From Eumeta japonica (Eukaryota; Arthropoda; Insecta; Lepidoptera; Psychidae): DNA of 64,000 nt. The translations under genes were made by a program, and so were the position numbers. The number at the start of each line of letters is the position of its first letter. The first letter of the stretch is position 1. Shown here in pieces: positions 36,600 through 49,365 of the stretch. The notes below the pieces were generated by a model that saw nothing but the letters and a program-made list of their open reading frames with translations, was not told the origin of the DNA and made no database searches. The stretch lies in NCBI GenBank assembly GCA_005406025.1, contig BGZK01000186.1, forward strand, positions 124,001 through 188,000. The letters are read 5' to 3'.

Positions 36600-38435
36600 G
36601 AAGCTTCATAACAATTACTAAAATTGGGGAGTCATTACGATTCAAACTAATGGAAGAAAGGCAAATAAGAAATTTAGCATAAATAAAATATGATAATCTT
36701 GTTGTAACGGAAAATTCAAGGGCCATACATAAAAGGAAGAGAGAGAAATCAACCTCACCGCAAGATGAATTACAACCAAGGATACAACAAATGCTACGAA
36801 TAAATGCATTCGATATGATGAGACGCCTATCGCACTCGCTTTCAACAATCTCTACAACAACGAAGCAATAGCAATGAGATACCGGTGATCGGAAACTAAA
36901 ACAAAATAAAAAACATAAAGATATAGAAAAGGAACACTCTTCTCCAAGCCGGCAGGTCCTCATGGGGGAAAATAGACCAAAATCCTCTAGCAAGCACTGA
37001 AAAGACAACTGGAATAATAAAAGAACCACATCATATTCTCAAAATTGAAATATTGAACGTAAGATAACTAGCAACAACAAAAAGACTCATAGAACTAACA
37101 TTTACGCTACAAAAAATTAAAATTGATATACTTGGCCTGGCAGAAGTTAGAAAAATGGCCTATGCGATTGAAGAACATGTAAACTATATATTCTGCTACA
37201 AAGGTGAAACACTCGGCATATATGGAGTTGGATTTTTAATAAAAAAAGAACATAAAAATAACATTGTCAATTTTTCAGCGTTCTCAAATCGAGTTGCGCT
37301 TTATTAGAAATGAAACACAATAAACCAACTGTTTACAATAATACAAGTATACGCATCTACTGAAAAGGCTACAGATGACGATATTAAATCATTCTACAAA
37401 ACTCTGCAGGTAGCACAAAGCCAGGCAGGGGATAACAAAGTGGTTATCGGTGATTTTAATGCAAAAGTTGACCAATAAAATAGAGAAGACAGGGATCAGA
37501 ATTAACCGAGATCGACATACACATTCCAGATTCGCGGACGATATTGTTTTATTCGCTGAAACAAGTAAGGGATTAGAAAAAATGATAAGCACTTTAAATG
37601 GAGAAAATGAAAAAGTAGTCCTCAAAATGAACGACAATAAAACTAAAATAGTGAAAAACAGTCACACGAACGCTATATACCTAAAAGGGAAACCGCTCGA
37701 TTATGTGACCGATCACATATACTTAGGAAAACAATTATCACTCGAAGACAAAAATGAAGAACTAGCGGTCGAGTGGCGTTTTAACATGAGCTGGAATAAG
37801 TTTTAGTCCCTAAAAGAAATTTTAAAAGAGGAATTTCCGCTTCACCTAAAGAAAATTGTCATGGACATCTGTGTTACCTATTCTTACATACAAATGCCAA
37901 ACGTGTATATATCATACAAAAATAAAAACTATCCTAATAGCATGCCAGATAGCAACAGAAAGAAGCATACTTAAAATAAGAAGAATACAAAAAGTCAAAA
38001 GCCAAAAAAAGCAAAAAAGAAAGTTATAGACGCCTTACAATATACCCTGAAACAGAAATGGCAGTGGGCAGAACATATAGGAAGGTGCACAAACAAAAGA
38101 TGGACTTTATAGGCAACTACATGGGAAGGACCAAGGGGAAAAAGGGAAAGAGGGCGCTCTATGAAAAGGCGGATAGAAGATATAAAAGCGATAGCAGGAA
38201 ATAATGGAGAAAGACAGTCATGGATAGAGACGTCTGGAGAAGCTTGAGGAGGCCTTTACCCAAGAAGGGGTTCCGATCAAAGGTACCGAAAAAAGTTACG
38301 ATATCGAGTAAAAGAAAAATAAATAAAATAAAATCACATTAAACAAATATTTATGTAATATATACTACAACGCATGTAAAAACAATAGTAGATCGGAAAT
38401 AAACAGACTGACTTTATTACTGTTATTATTACATA
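36600..38435 (+). pseudogene. Defective LINE with endonuclease and reverse-transcriptase remnants (RTE-like)
   Basis: Plus-strand frames show an apurinic endonuclease domain: IDILGLAEVRKMAYAIEEHV near 37121-37180, GIYGVGFLIKKEH near 37217-37256, and VVIGDFNAKVD near 37442-37474, which holds the G-D-F-N motif. It passes almost directly into reverse-transcriptase text at about 37476: HSRFADDIVLFAETSKGLEK contains the F-A-D-D catalytic box. The C-terminal part has KQKWQWAEHIGRCTNKRW and R-R-I-E-D-I. Fingers and most of the palm are missing, so a large internal deletion joins the two domains. Stops and frameshifts are frequent. The tail ends in TTATTACTGTTATTATTA. RTE-like assignment is from motif style. 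Confidence 0.8.
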
Positions 38436-39624
38436 AAAATCGATTTTTAATAAATTACCACGGAAACGGATAATAAGAAAATGTATACCACAATATCGAC
38501 TAAGAACACCATCAGTTCACAACATCGGAAAATTTCAATGAGAAGCATAGGTAAATAAATACAGATTGCACCAACAACCTGTCGCATCTGTTTAATGCAA
38601 CCATCACTGCCGCAAACTAGGAATATGCATCTCACGGGTTCAGCGACCCGCTGTGTCAGTCTGTCCGTTGCATCAATTCGGCTTAATTGTTGTCCGCGTT
38701 TATACCTATTCTATTTTCGCTGGATGCCTGAATCGTTAGTCACGGAATGGACAAAGGGCATCAAGTACTTTTAGTTCAATATTGGCGTTAAATTAAATCA
38801 TTCACAAGTGAATTAATAGCATAAATAATTACATAAGTGTACTTTTCATGAAGTTTTACATAATTTACAGACACAATACTAGGCTTTTGATTCGACTTCA
38901 CCTGGATACCGTATATTTTTAGAATGTTAGGTAAAGTAATACCAGGATAGTGACCTGAATTTGCTCTAGTTAATAAAGACTATATTGCGTGTTTAAAATG
39001 TATCAACCTTAGTGCTATGGTGTATGATGCGATTCAATTCCATCTTAGATTGGGTCCTAGAGATACATTTTCGCGGGTTCACCTAACATCCATGTCGTGA
39101 GTCAAATAATTTCTACATAATTTTGTGTTCAAATTTAAACCTTATCCCAGTAGAAAGAGTGTTTTCATTGGATGTCTGATGGATCGTGTGTCTCATATCT
39201 AACAATTTACCCGGAATTAATTTTATAGGGGGTATTTCATACCGATTAATATAGATTAAGAATATCTATACACTTTTAAAAGTTTTGATTGGATAAACAA
39301 ATGATATATTTGTTTTCAAGTCACTGAGTATACTACATATAATAAGAAAAAGTTGTTTACAAAAAAAATAAATTAAAATAAAAATCACCTTTAAAAAGCC
39401 CTTAAACTGAAAAGTTAATATTGATTTCTAAAGCCTACAAGAGATTTGAATATGTAAAAAATGGTCTGCGTTTACATTTAAATATGTAAATATAATGAAT
39501 ATATTATCTAATTAAGTTAAATAAAGCAAATACGGTAATAATTTAATATTATGTCTTTACTAAACTTCTTTTGGCTGTCACTTTTGAAGGCTTTAGAAAA
39601 GAGTATTATTAACTTTTTGGTTTA

Positions 39625-40315
39625 AGAGTTTTTGAAGTCGGTTTTTATTGTTTTTTCTTCGTTTTGTGTTTTAGTGTTTTGTAAAATTTAGTTTATTTTT
39701 AACTTTTTAGTGAAGAGTGCTATTTTTTTGTACAATTAATTATAGTTCCATTTTCCGCTTCCTGACTCCTTCATCATACCATCGTTATAGAATGCAATGT
39801 ATAAGAGTTGTCATACCAAAAAAAATATGAACCCAAAGTCAAAGAATTTACTAATAGCCCCTGAAAAGTTCACCTTCACCTCCACTATCCACCTCCTGGG
39901 TTCATCATCAGAGCCTCAGCATAAAATGTAATTTATAAGGCTTGCCAAAACAAAACTAATAAAACCAAACTCTTAGAAGTTTATTAGTAAGTATTGAAGA
40001 GTTACACTATCCACCCTTTGACTCCATCATCAGCTTGATAGCATAAGATGGCTTCCAGACGCAAATACAAAAATAACCTAAAAAAGAGCTCAAATTATAT
40101 TTGCCTATAATTGTTGAGGGTAAGTTTCCATTTCCCTGGGATCCCACCATCAAATCCTGACTTGCTGGTAAAGCAACCACCTCGCGCGTATACTCTTTCG
40201 GACAAAAAATAATTTTCGATATCGGTTCACAATTGACAAAGATATCGCGTAACATATAACAAAAAAATACAGACGAATTAAGTACCTCCATATTTTTTTT
40301 TTGAAGTCGGCCGAA
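39625..40315 (+). mobile_element. Non-autonomous element with internal imperfect repeats, TTTGAAGTCGG ends
   Basis: TTTTTGAAGTCGGTTTTTAT starts the region and TTTTTTTGAAGTCGGCCGAA ends it, in the same orientation. Inside, similar segments recur at about 100-150 bp spacing: CTCCTTCATCATACC, GGGTTCATCATCAGAGCCTC, GACTCCATCATCAGCTTGAT and GGGATCCCACCATCAAATCC. I recall this layout from lepidopteran repeats. The missing inverted ends would allow a Helitron-like element, but this is not proven. A fragment of the same end lies inverted at about 56908-56960. Confidence 0.5.
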
Positions 40316-41504
40316 AAGAGTGTGTTAATTTATTATAAAATGCCGGGACACTGAACCATATCACATTATTGGGTAAAAGCTCCTAACGAATTGTTTAATA
40401 ATCTAATAAAAATTGTAATTATTAACAAATATTGGCACAATAATTGTTTACAGTAAAAATAGTAATTATCATTGATCTTAATTGATGAAACGAATTTTTT
40501 TAGTAGATTTCTATGAAAATTCAATACGGATCATGCAGATTTGTTGACTTTGGCAGTGATTCCAAAGTTCGATAATGTAGGTTTTGTGATTGTTTTCGCA
40601 CACGCTATTGATGCGTTTTGTCTCGTTAATGGCCGCTAAAAATTAAAACCGCCCCTTAAAATCGCACATACTCTTTTACAGCAACACATATACGAAGCAA
40701 TTTAGAAAGGACTATTTTCACTTAGTATTTATAAAAATCATTTTATATTTTGACAGACACAATAAGTTAAAAAAAATCGGTAAAGTGGTTTCAGACTACG
40801 CACCTTTTACGGTTCGGTAGTTAGTAGGCTACACTGTTGCCTACCTAGATAGTTCGTCGAAATTTAAAAACATATTTATGTAGGAGGATGATTACTAAAC
40901 TAGGAACAAAATATTCCAACTTTCAGACAAAGTAAAAAAAATCTATCTATTTAAGTACCGCTGCGTGTGAGGGCAAACGGTTGTAATAAGGGTCAATGAC
41001 CTGCGTCATGTATTAATTTAGGCATTCCAATGTGTCTATAAAGGAGACATTCTTTGTGAAAGTGTCTATGACTTTTAAGTCATGAGTTGGTCGAGTTGCT
41101 ATTCCTATATTAGTAGAGTCCATTTAATGCTTTCATGTAGAGGTTAAGTGTGAGTCGTAGTAGCGTAGAAAGGGTCCCGTACATAATCATAGACATAGGA
41201 GTTTTTTATCTGACATCTTTTTATAATGCGTTCAGTTTTATATTGTACATTAAACTTATAACTGAACTTATATTTATTATTAAAGTTGTACGATTAATAT
41301 ATAAATTTGCCAAACAGGGATTTGCCAAGGGCTTAACTCAGCAAAATACTGCAGAGGTTCGCTGCAGCGCTGGTTATCAGTCAGACCCTTTCTGCATTTG
41401 CCATCACTTGGTTGTCTAAATGAATGCATGATAGAAAAAAAGAAAAAAACATTAATAGATATAATGTTTTTGTGTGAGCAAATGATAGTGTAATTATGTA
41501 TAAT

Positions 41505-41575
41505 CTATATATGTATGTGTGTTGCATATACATGTATGCATGTAAGCGAGTGTGTGTATGTGTGTGTGAATATAC
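41505..41575. repeat. TG-rich imperfect microsatellite
   Basis: Alternating TG, TATG and TGCA units. Confidence 0.7.
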
Positions 41576-41849
41576 ACGCGGACGTACATGGGACAGTGTA
41601 AGAACGACATACATCAGAGGTGTGACGCTACAATCGGAGTACCAGGAGCTAACGCCAGCTGTATTTGCATAAGGTTTCGTTTCAATTGCAACATGAAGCT
41701 GCTACCTATGCTTTTGAGTGACGGAGGTGTGTTGTTCCAGCATTTGGTTGCTGCATATTTGAAACTACCCCTGAAGCGACAGGGTGATGATGTGGAACTG
41801 AAAGTACATTCCCAGTCGACCTAAGGCCCTGTGTACTGGATCTGCTTAG

Positions 41850-42320
41850 ATGCCAGGTGAACTTTTTGAATAGATATTCAGGTTTTGTGGTTTTTAAAAC
41901 GTCAAATAACAAGTTAATCTTAAAGTCTCCCAACAACACAATATGGCTGTAATCAGAAAATGACGATACAGTATCTGTCATAGTATTAAAAAAAATATCA
42001 AGATCTAACCATTGTGGCCGGTAAGCTGTTCCAATTAATAATTTTAAACCATTTATGGGCACCTTAAGTCACATTTGTTCCACAGTGGAGTGTAAGGGGG
42101 TAGGCGGATGGGTGCAACGTGGCACAGTTAGACCATTAATGACGTAAAAGCCAACACCACCGCCGCGCGCGCACGCGGCGTGCGGCCGTGGGATATGTCG
42201 CAGACGATAGTTAGGCACAAATGGCGCCCGCCCCTCCGCCCTCCAGCCCTCCCGAAGCCAGGTCTCATTGATAGTAATAATATCCACATTGTGCTGTTGG
42301 ACCGCAATCATAAACTCATT
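41850..42320 (-). pseudogene. Jockey-like LINE endonuclease fragment
   Basis: Two minus-strand frames form one broken endonuclease domain. The first (42311-42069) contains HNVDIITINETWLREGW, VPNYRLRHIPRPHAACARGG and GVGFYVINGLTV. The second (from about 42062) has KLLIGTAYRPQWLDLDIFFN and HIVLLGDFKINLLF. These match the I-x-x-I-N-E-T-W-L, R-G-G-G-V-G-F-Y-V, G-T-A-Y-R-P and L-L-G-D-F-N-I-N motifs of lepidopteran Jockey-type ORF2, with Asn changed to Lys in the last one. The reverse transcriptase is absent. It is a dead, 3'-truncated piece. Confidence 0.85.
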
Positions 42321-43023
42321 GCCGCAATTATAAACTCTTAACTACTGATCGTCTTAATCCTAGGCGACACAACAAACTTTATAAGCTAACTAAGATTGTA
42401 TACCTACAGAATCGTAACTTTTTTTGTCTCGAAGTTCCGGAGAAAATAAGTTATATCAGATAGACAGACATGAGAGTGATTCTATAAGGACTTTATTTTC
42501 GTCGGGTAAATGGAACCCTAAATAACAAAATCTGTGGAGTAAGTAAAATTAAATAAGAATACGGCTATATTGATGGAATGTACAGCTAAAAAAAATGTGG
42601 CAAATAGAAAAACGTTTAGACGCAATCATTATCAATGCGTAACAATGTTAGCAACAAGTTCATTAATTTATACTAGTACAAAGAATGCTAGTTTTAACTG
42701 TCGGAGGATTAAAATCGGATCCTTATATAAAAATAATATTTAATTAAAAAACCAACCTTCGATGATTCGATTTAAATCTAGAAGACCTCCAAACTCTGCA
42801 AGGTTTTCGTCACGCTTCGCGTTTTGACAGATTTCGATTAAAACGCACAGATCCAGAGCATTGACGTGCGCCGGCGCATCGTGTGTGCAATCGTGTGGTT
42901 CGACGCGCAGTGGTCGTAAAATGAAACGCGGTATAAAAAGTTCCCTTTGAAGTTTTCTCCAGACGATTTCGTGAAGTGATATTTTATTAGAGAGAATTTT
43001 AAAAATTCATTTGATCTTATGCG

Positions 43024-43052
<29 letters not shown>
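43024..43052. repeat. (GT)n microsatellite
   Basis: About 14 uninterrupted GT units, followed by GC/GT-rich degenerate sequence to about 43090. Confidence 0.95.
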
Positions 43053-43056
<4 letters not shown>

Positions 43057-43239
43057 ACTGTGTATGTGCGCATTCGTGTGTGCATGCGTGAGTTTTACAC
43101 TAGCTATTTCCCGCTCACTTCCTCGGGTGTAAAATCATTTAAATGTTTTATTTCTAATCGAAATTTGCTCGCCGGTTCCAATTATCACTTTTCTAATATT
43201 ATATATCTATGTAAAGTTTGAGCACAATTATATCAGCGG

Positions 43240-44620
43240 TTGGAGCGTCATTAAGTCACAAACATTCAAACAAAATATTGTCACATTAATAATAGATGTA
43301 TTTTTTTTAAACGAATATAAATAATATATTTATAAAAAAAAAGCAATAAAAAGGTATAGGAAAAAACGGTAGATTAGGGCATTGCATATTTTTATCATTT
43401 ATACAAAATATATATGTATAATTTAGGTACCGCATGGTATTTCATAAGCTTGAAATCAAAATGTGTATTAGAACCCTTTAATTCTGAAAAATCCTTCTGC
43501 AGAACCACACACGCATGAAAATGCACGAAGTATTCTATGGCAATACACATTTTTTTATATAGGATTGTAATTTATATATGAATGCAGCAGTTACGCCCGA
43601 GTTAAAAAACAAACTCTAATTTTGACCTCAGAAGCCTCAATTCTTTTGATGTTTTATTTGCCACATTGAAAGTAACTCTAAAATAACACTTAAAATCCTC
43701 ATTGAAGATTTTGAGGTTTAAATGAGAATCACCCGTTGATTTGAAATTCTAACTACAATCTGAAAACTCTCATCAAGTGAAAAGTAGCATTTTGGACTTA
43801 AAAATTTATGCTCCAATGAAGAAAAAAAATGCAATTTTATTTATAAGTAATCAGATTATATGAGAACTATATTTTACATGTTTAAGTTATAAATTTTACA
43901 ATGTTATTAATGAAATTATATTTATTGTTATACGTCTATCAAATTAATTTATTGCTCCATTTTTGCGTTATTACGCAGTTGATTTGATGTGAAGTGTATT
44001 ATTCTTCAATATTATACAATGTTTTTGCGAATAAAATATTTTTTTTATGGAAAATTACGTCATATGAGGATTTTGAGGTTTAAATCCGTATAAATTAATA
44101 TTTTATATATTTCGATGTTTCTGAGGGTCAAATGTGGATCCTGTAGTTCTAGTTCGATCCTCAAAGTTGTAAAACCGACTGTAAGTAGGATTTTGAGGTA
44201 CAAACTGGGATTACTTTCAATGCTTAATTCAATCTTTACATCTCAAGCTAATCCTCGAAAACCTCACTGAAGATTTTGAGATCTTAATGTGAATTTATTT
44301 TTTGACTCGTGCGGTCGTGTAGGAAAAATGTCATAAACACAGGTAGACGAATGAAGGCATACCGGAATAGTTAGCACGCAATAGTTAGACTTGCAGTTTT
44401 CGTTCCATCAAAAATGGACCAACACACAGCAACGATACGCAAATATACTTCAAACATATGCTGGTCTCGAACTAGGGCAAAGATAAGAATCTGCAATTGT
44501 TGAGTCACGTCAGACACATACGCAGTGATATATCGTGGGGCTTATAATACAGCTTAATTACAATTAATTCATGTGCAGATTGAAATGTCAATCATTATTC
44601 TTTGTAGAGACATGGTGGAT
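43240..44620. other. PHLDB intron 1 segment, AT-rich with scattered GATTTTGAGGT words
   Basis: AGGATTTTGAGGTTTAAAT-like words recur at about 43710, 44077, 44189 and 44270, interleaved with AAACCTCA-type inversions. This is probably a decayed repeat. No gene. Confidence 0.4.
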
Positions 44621-44627
44621 GAAACCA

Positions 44628-44713
44628 GCGGGCCTAGCATGAAACCCTATTCGTTGACACGAAAAAGTATAGTTCTATAGAGAAACTTCTCTAGGGCGTC
44701 ATGCTAAGCCCGC
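44628..44713. mobile_element. MITE C, copy 1 (GCGGGCCTAGCATGA ends)
   Basis: GCGGGCCTAGCATGA at the left and its near-complement TCATGCTAAGCCCGC at the right bound 86 bp. Copy 2 is at 49247-49365. No coding capacity. Confidence 0.75.
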
Positions 44714-44878
44714 AGCATGTCAATGGAACAAATTGACCAGAATCGTGGACGACATGAGACGTCACAACCAGGCGCTGGATTAATGAGGGTCGCTGTGCTA
44801 GGGTTTCATCAATTCGCTGATGAAGCATATATTCTTACATCAGATTGTGAATTTGGGTTCTTAAGTCCTTTACGTCGA

Positions 44879-45065
44879 CCCGGTGCGAGCCATCCAGTGT
44901 CACCAATGTGATGACCAATGTCAGGGACCGACGATTTAAGGCACTCTTCGAGGCACAGAAGGAGTGGTCTGATTTAAGTTGAAATTGCTCAATTTTCCCG
45001 TACCTAATCAGGATTGAACGCGTCACTGGGTCGGAGGCGCAACCCCATTAAGCAGAGAAACACTG
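44879..45065. repeat. Dispersed repeat shared with 49366-49455
   Basis: GGTGCGAGCC, AATGTGATGACCAATGTC, GACCGACGATTTAAGGCACT and GAGGCACAGAAG recur with few changes at 49366-49455. The right part contains, on the minus strand, CGCGTTCAATCCTGA, weakly B-box-like. Confidence 0.55.
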
Positions 45066-47122
45066 CGCCTTTAATGAGAGAATACTGTAGTTTAATGAAT
45101 TATTCAAATTAAAAATACCTTTATGTCATAGATTAAGGAACAATATTTGAAATAGTTGAAAAAAAAATTGCGAATTACAATTTATCACTAGTTCGCGAGG
45201 CAGGTTTTCCTCAAGAAGAACGAGTGAGAAAGTTAAGGGTAGTTCTTTTCTAATTCCATCATGTATAGCCAAAACCAACAAACCCATTAATGAACGAAAC
45301 AGCGCGGTATGACGTAGAGCCGTGTATGTTCATGAATAATTGTCGTCTAAATATTTGGAAATTGTATAATACCCTTTTCTACTGAGTAATTGCTTAATAA
45401 TTCTCTTAAATTTATATAAGGGTAAATCTAATATATCCAAGGAACCCTATTGAACATGTGCATACAGAGTCCTCTAAATGGATTTGTGACCGCATAGTCG
45501 ACAACATGTAAAATCAATTTATTTTTATTTGTAGTACTGAGTCCATGTAGTCATTGTTTCTATTAAATATATCTGTATTTTTTTACATATAATAAATTGT
45601 CATATATGAATTGGGATGTCAGAGTTAAGATTCCAATTTGCTTAATGTTTCACAAAACACGTCTCTTGGATGGAACCTTGTAATAATGGTGGTAGTTAAA
45701 TATGCCTGGGGCTATCTATCGATTTGGTGTGTGGTCCAAAAATATTTTGAAAGCTTTATTTTTTCCACAAATAATTTTGACCGACTGGGAAACGGATAAA
45801 GATCTCTATCATATGTGATGTGTGATATTACTACGTGCATCGCCACGATAGATCAATAATTAGAACGAGATCTAATAGTTCATTTAGACAATGGAGGGCG
45901 TGGCCCCCGTCGGGCACTCGAAATATCATATAGGTCATATATGACATAGGATCGTAAATATTACGAGAGATGATGCACGCGGACTGAAGTAACGTAACGC
46001 TCGGAATACAGTAACGCAAGAGACAAACAGAAAAAGATTTGTCCTTTGAAAAATCAGATATCAATTAAAATAGCCTTTTCACAGTCGAAATTGTCAACAT
46101 AATCCAACGCGGTCGAATAACAATGAGAATCTAATTGTATGAAACAAAGAACATATTTAAGGTTTTTTGTTTAAAAGAAAAATCGTTTTTTTTTTTGTAT
46201 TAAGGGTAAGATGTATTCCGTTGCACTCCTCGTTCGAAATACTGAACTATATCTTAACAGATTATTTTTTTCCAATAAATACTGTATTTCTCAAAAACAA
46301 TAATTCTCGTGTGGTTAAAAACTAGTAGTACCCTTCAGCGATACAAAGAGTTTACTCGATTTATGACGAACTAAGGTTTCGTTCACGGAGGTACACAAGA
46401 CACCGATGTAAGCTCATTATCATGATATGGAAGCGACACAAATGTGGGCACGCAAGGGCAAGAAACAGAAGCCCGCTCAAGTCAAGGTGTGACCAGTATA
46501 GCATTACCTCTTATAATCCATTGTCACTGGCTGCCATAAATAATAAACGCAGCACAAAATACATTATACGGACATATTTCGTTCTAGTTTGTTTTAATGT
46601 CTATTCTGACATACATATTTGATAAGGAAAAAAAAAAATGACATGGTTTATTTTCACGGAAAAACGCTGGCGTCCGATTCTAAGAACAAGACAGCCAAGT
46701 GCGTGCCAACCATGCACATTATAGGTTTCCGTAGTTGCCTATCACAGTCTGCGGACTTAGAACGGGGCTTTTTTTAATACTATGAACCTATTGATTGAGT
46801 TCATGGTTCAACTGTAACAACATCTAAAAGCGGGCTCGCATAGGTCCGATGTTAATGATGTTATGATTCTAGATCCATTGTAATCATTTTGCATGACTCA
46901 TGAACTTATATTTCCTACCTAATTTGAACACATAAACAACGACATGTAAGTAATTTTCAATGGAACTTGTACGATATTTCACTTTTTACTTCTCCGAGTA
47001 CATTTTATAAGTTGGTCGGCTATTGATTTGTAAAACCTACTTAGCTGTGATAGTTTTGCTTTTAATTTCGTTATAAATACTACTTCCATGATTTTTTTCA
47101 CATATCTTATTATAACCATTTG
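45066..47122. other. PHLDB intron 1 segment
   Basis: AT-rich intron with no repeat or gene that I can name. Confidence 0.5.
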
Positions 47123-47287
47123 CAGTACAACGCACGAAACTCTGCCGCTCTGAACTGCCTCCGAATGATGCAATGCGCAGACTCGGCGCTCCCCGATCCT
47201 TCCTCCTTACCCCCGCGTTACTACCTTACGCCATTGCGACGCTTTCCTGACTAACTCCACAGTGGCAGAGTTCCGTGCGTTGTACTG
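47123..47287. mobile_element. 165-bp TIR element (MITE B), copy 2
   Basis: CAGTACAACGCACGAAACTC at the left and GAGTTCCGTGCGTTGTACTG at the right. Exactly the same length as 4817-4981 and better preserved at its ends. Confidence 0.8.
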
Positions 47288-49246
47288 TGCCTTTAGGGAA
47301 GCAGGACGATAACGACGATATTTAACGCTAATAAAATTAGCATTTTATATCTTAATATTTTACAAACCGATCCCTAAATCGAGAAATGATTTTCAGAGAT
47401 CCGTGACATGCTATCCGACGATACTCCACACACCATGAGATAGATGAAAAAAAAAACATTTACCCCAATTTAAGTGTAGGGGAGGAAGCCTAAAAATTCT
47501 TTTTAAGATTTCATTCTATCACTTTGCCGGTGTGATTAATATGTATGTATACCCACACCAAATCACAATCCTCTGGTAACGAAGGTCTCTTGGTGGAGCC
47601 GCGGACAGAAAGACGAAGAGGCGGGCATGACGACGCTATAAGAGATTTTTGATCACTACGGAACCCTAAAAAGAAGTCAGTAGAAAATACAGAGTGTTAC
47701 GTGAACAAATTTTCAATGACTTTTGACCCCCACCCACCTGTATAAGTGAACATAAGAAAATTGTCAACAAAAAACGATTAATATAAGAATTTATTCGAAC
47801 TTTCTATCAAAATTATATCAAATTTGGATTTGGAGTTACCCGAATTGAATATCGATACATTTAAGAAGGTACCCTTTTTAAATGTACTTAGCTATATTTA
47901 GCAGTGTAGATTTACGTCAATTCTCAAAACACTCATTTTTATCTAATAGGAAACATGAAAAGAAATCTGATATAATCTTAATAAAAATAGTACTCGTAAT
48001 TTTAATTGTTAATATTGTTTTGAAAATATTTTCACTTTTCATGCTTTTTCATATTCCAAAGAATTGTAATATCCTTCACATTCCCTTTGTCGGCAGAAGC
48101 ATGAAAAACAATTATGAGATATATATTAATTATGAGGTTATATACAAACTGTAGAGAATATGAGCGAATTATGCCAAAGCTTATTTAAAATAAGTATGTG
48201 TGTATTGAAATTGTATAATCTTTAAAAGTTATGACTTATCATAATTTTTATTAGATACATTTTATTCAAACGTTAAGACGAGCCATCGACCATTGCGTTT
48301 GAGCTACCTATCGTAGATCGTCGCACCGTAGAAAAAGGCAGAACTAACACTGAATATGTTAGAAAGACGGGTGTGTGCTATAGTTTTCTCGATGACACAA
48401 TATTTTCACAGACAATCTTTTTAAAAACTCTCAAAAATCTCAATCCTATAAAGATATTTTGAACTATCTTTCATAGCGCGCTAAAAGCTAATTCGACAGA
48501 GAAAAAAAAAATACGCTTACATACATACATACACGAAACTTGGTATACATTTGTATATTTTCAAAAACATGAACAACAAGAAAGTAATTTTAAATACTAA
48601 AAATCGTACATACATCGAGTCGACTTGAAAAACTTTTATTTGCCGGCTGTAACACTCATAAGTTCGGAATTATGAACACAACCACAGTCATAGAAGTATG
48701 GGCGATAGATTCCCGAACAGGCGTTTACACACGGCGCAATCGCGTTACGTATAACGGACACGAGAAGAAAATTACCCGTATCTCGAACCAGACAGACAGA
48801 CATCTTAACAGACACTAACCTATTCTCAGACTGAATTCGGTCATTTCAACACAAACGTTAGCGAGAGTCAAGGTCGTATTACGTAACCCATACTAGACGA
48901 TCTCCTGCGCGCACACACAGTTGATCATTTACGATACGCCACGTCGGAGCGAAAATAAATATTACCTATGCGTGAACTTGTCTATATATGAGATACCTGG
49001 GACTTTCTGTTCAAAGTTATGAACAAACAACATGTTGTTTGTTGTGTCAGGTTCGCATCAACTGTCTCTCTGCAAAGGCATGTTTGCAACATGTTTATTT
49101 CAGATAGAGATTTGGATTGGCAATGCGATGATAAACACGATACACTTTTGTTCAATCATCAAAATGATGCTGTCCCATTGTGTCCGTAAAAAGTGGGCGA
49201 ACGGAGTGTTGCTGAGCAACAATTGACGTCCGCCCGAGTAAGGCCT

Positions 49247-49365
49247 GCGGGCCTAGCATGACGCCCTAGAGAAGAGTTTCTAAGACTCTTTCTCGCGCAA
49301 CGTAATGTATAAAAAGGGATAGACTTATAGACAGACTCTTGTCTAGGGCGTCATGCTAGGCCCGC
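49247..49365. mobile_element. MITE C, copy 2
   Basis: GCGGGCCTAGCATGACGCCC at the left and GGGCGTCATGCTAGGCCCGC at the right, a perfect inverted pair over 20 bp that extends with CTAGA. Immediately followed by the repeat shared with 44879-45065. Confidence 0.85.

Noticed and set aside
36595..37029. 144-codon minus-strand frame
   Set aside because: It is antisense to the 5' part of a LINE remnant and shows no recognisable protein.
41150..41419. 89-codon plus-strand frame
   Set aside because: AT-rich, with no motif and no codon bias. Treated as chance.
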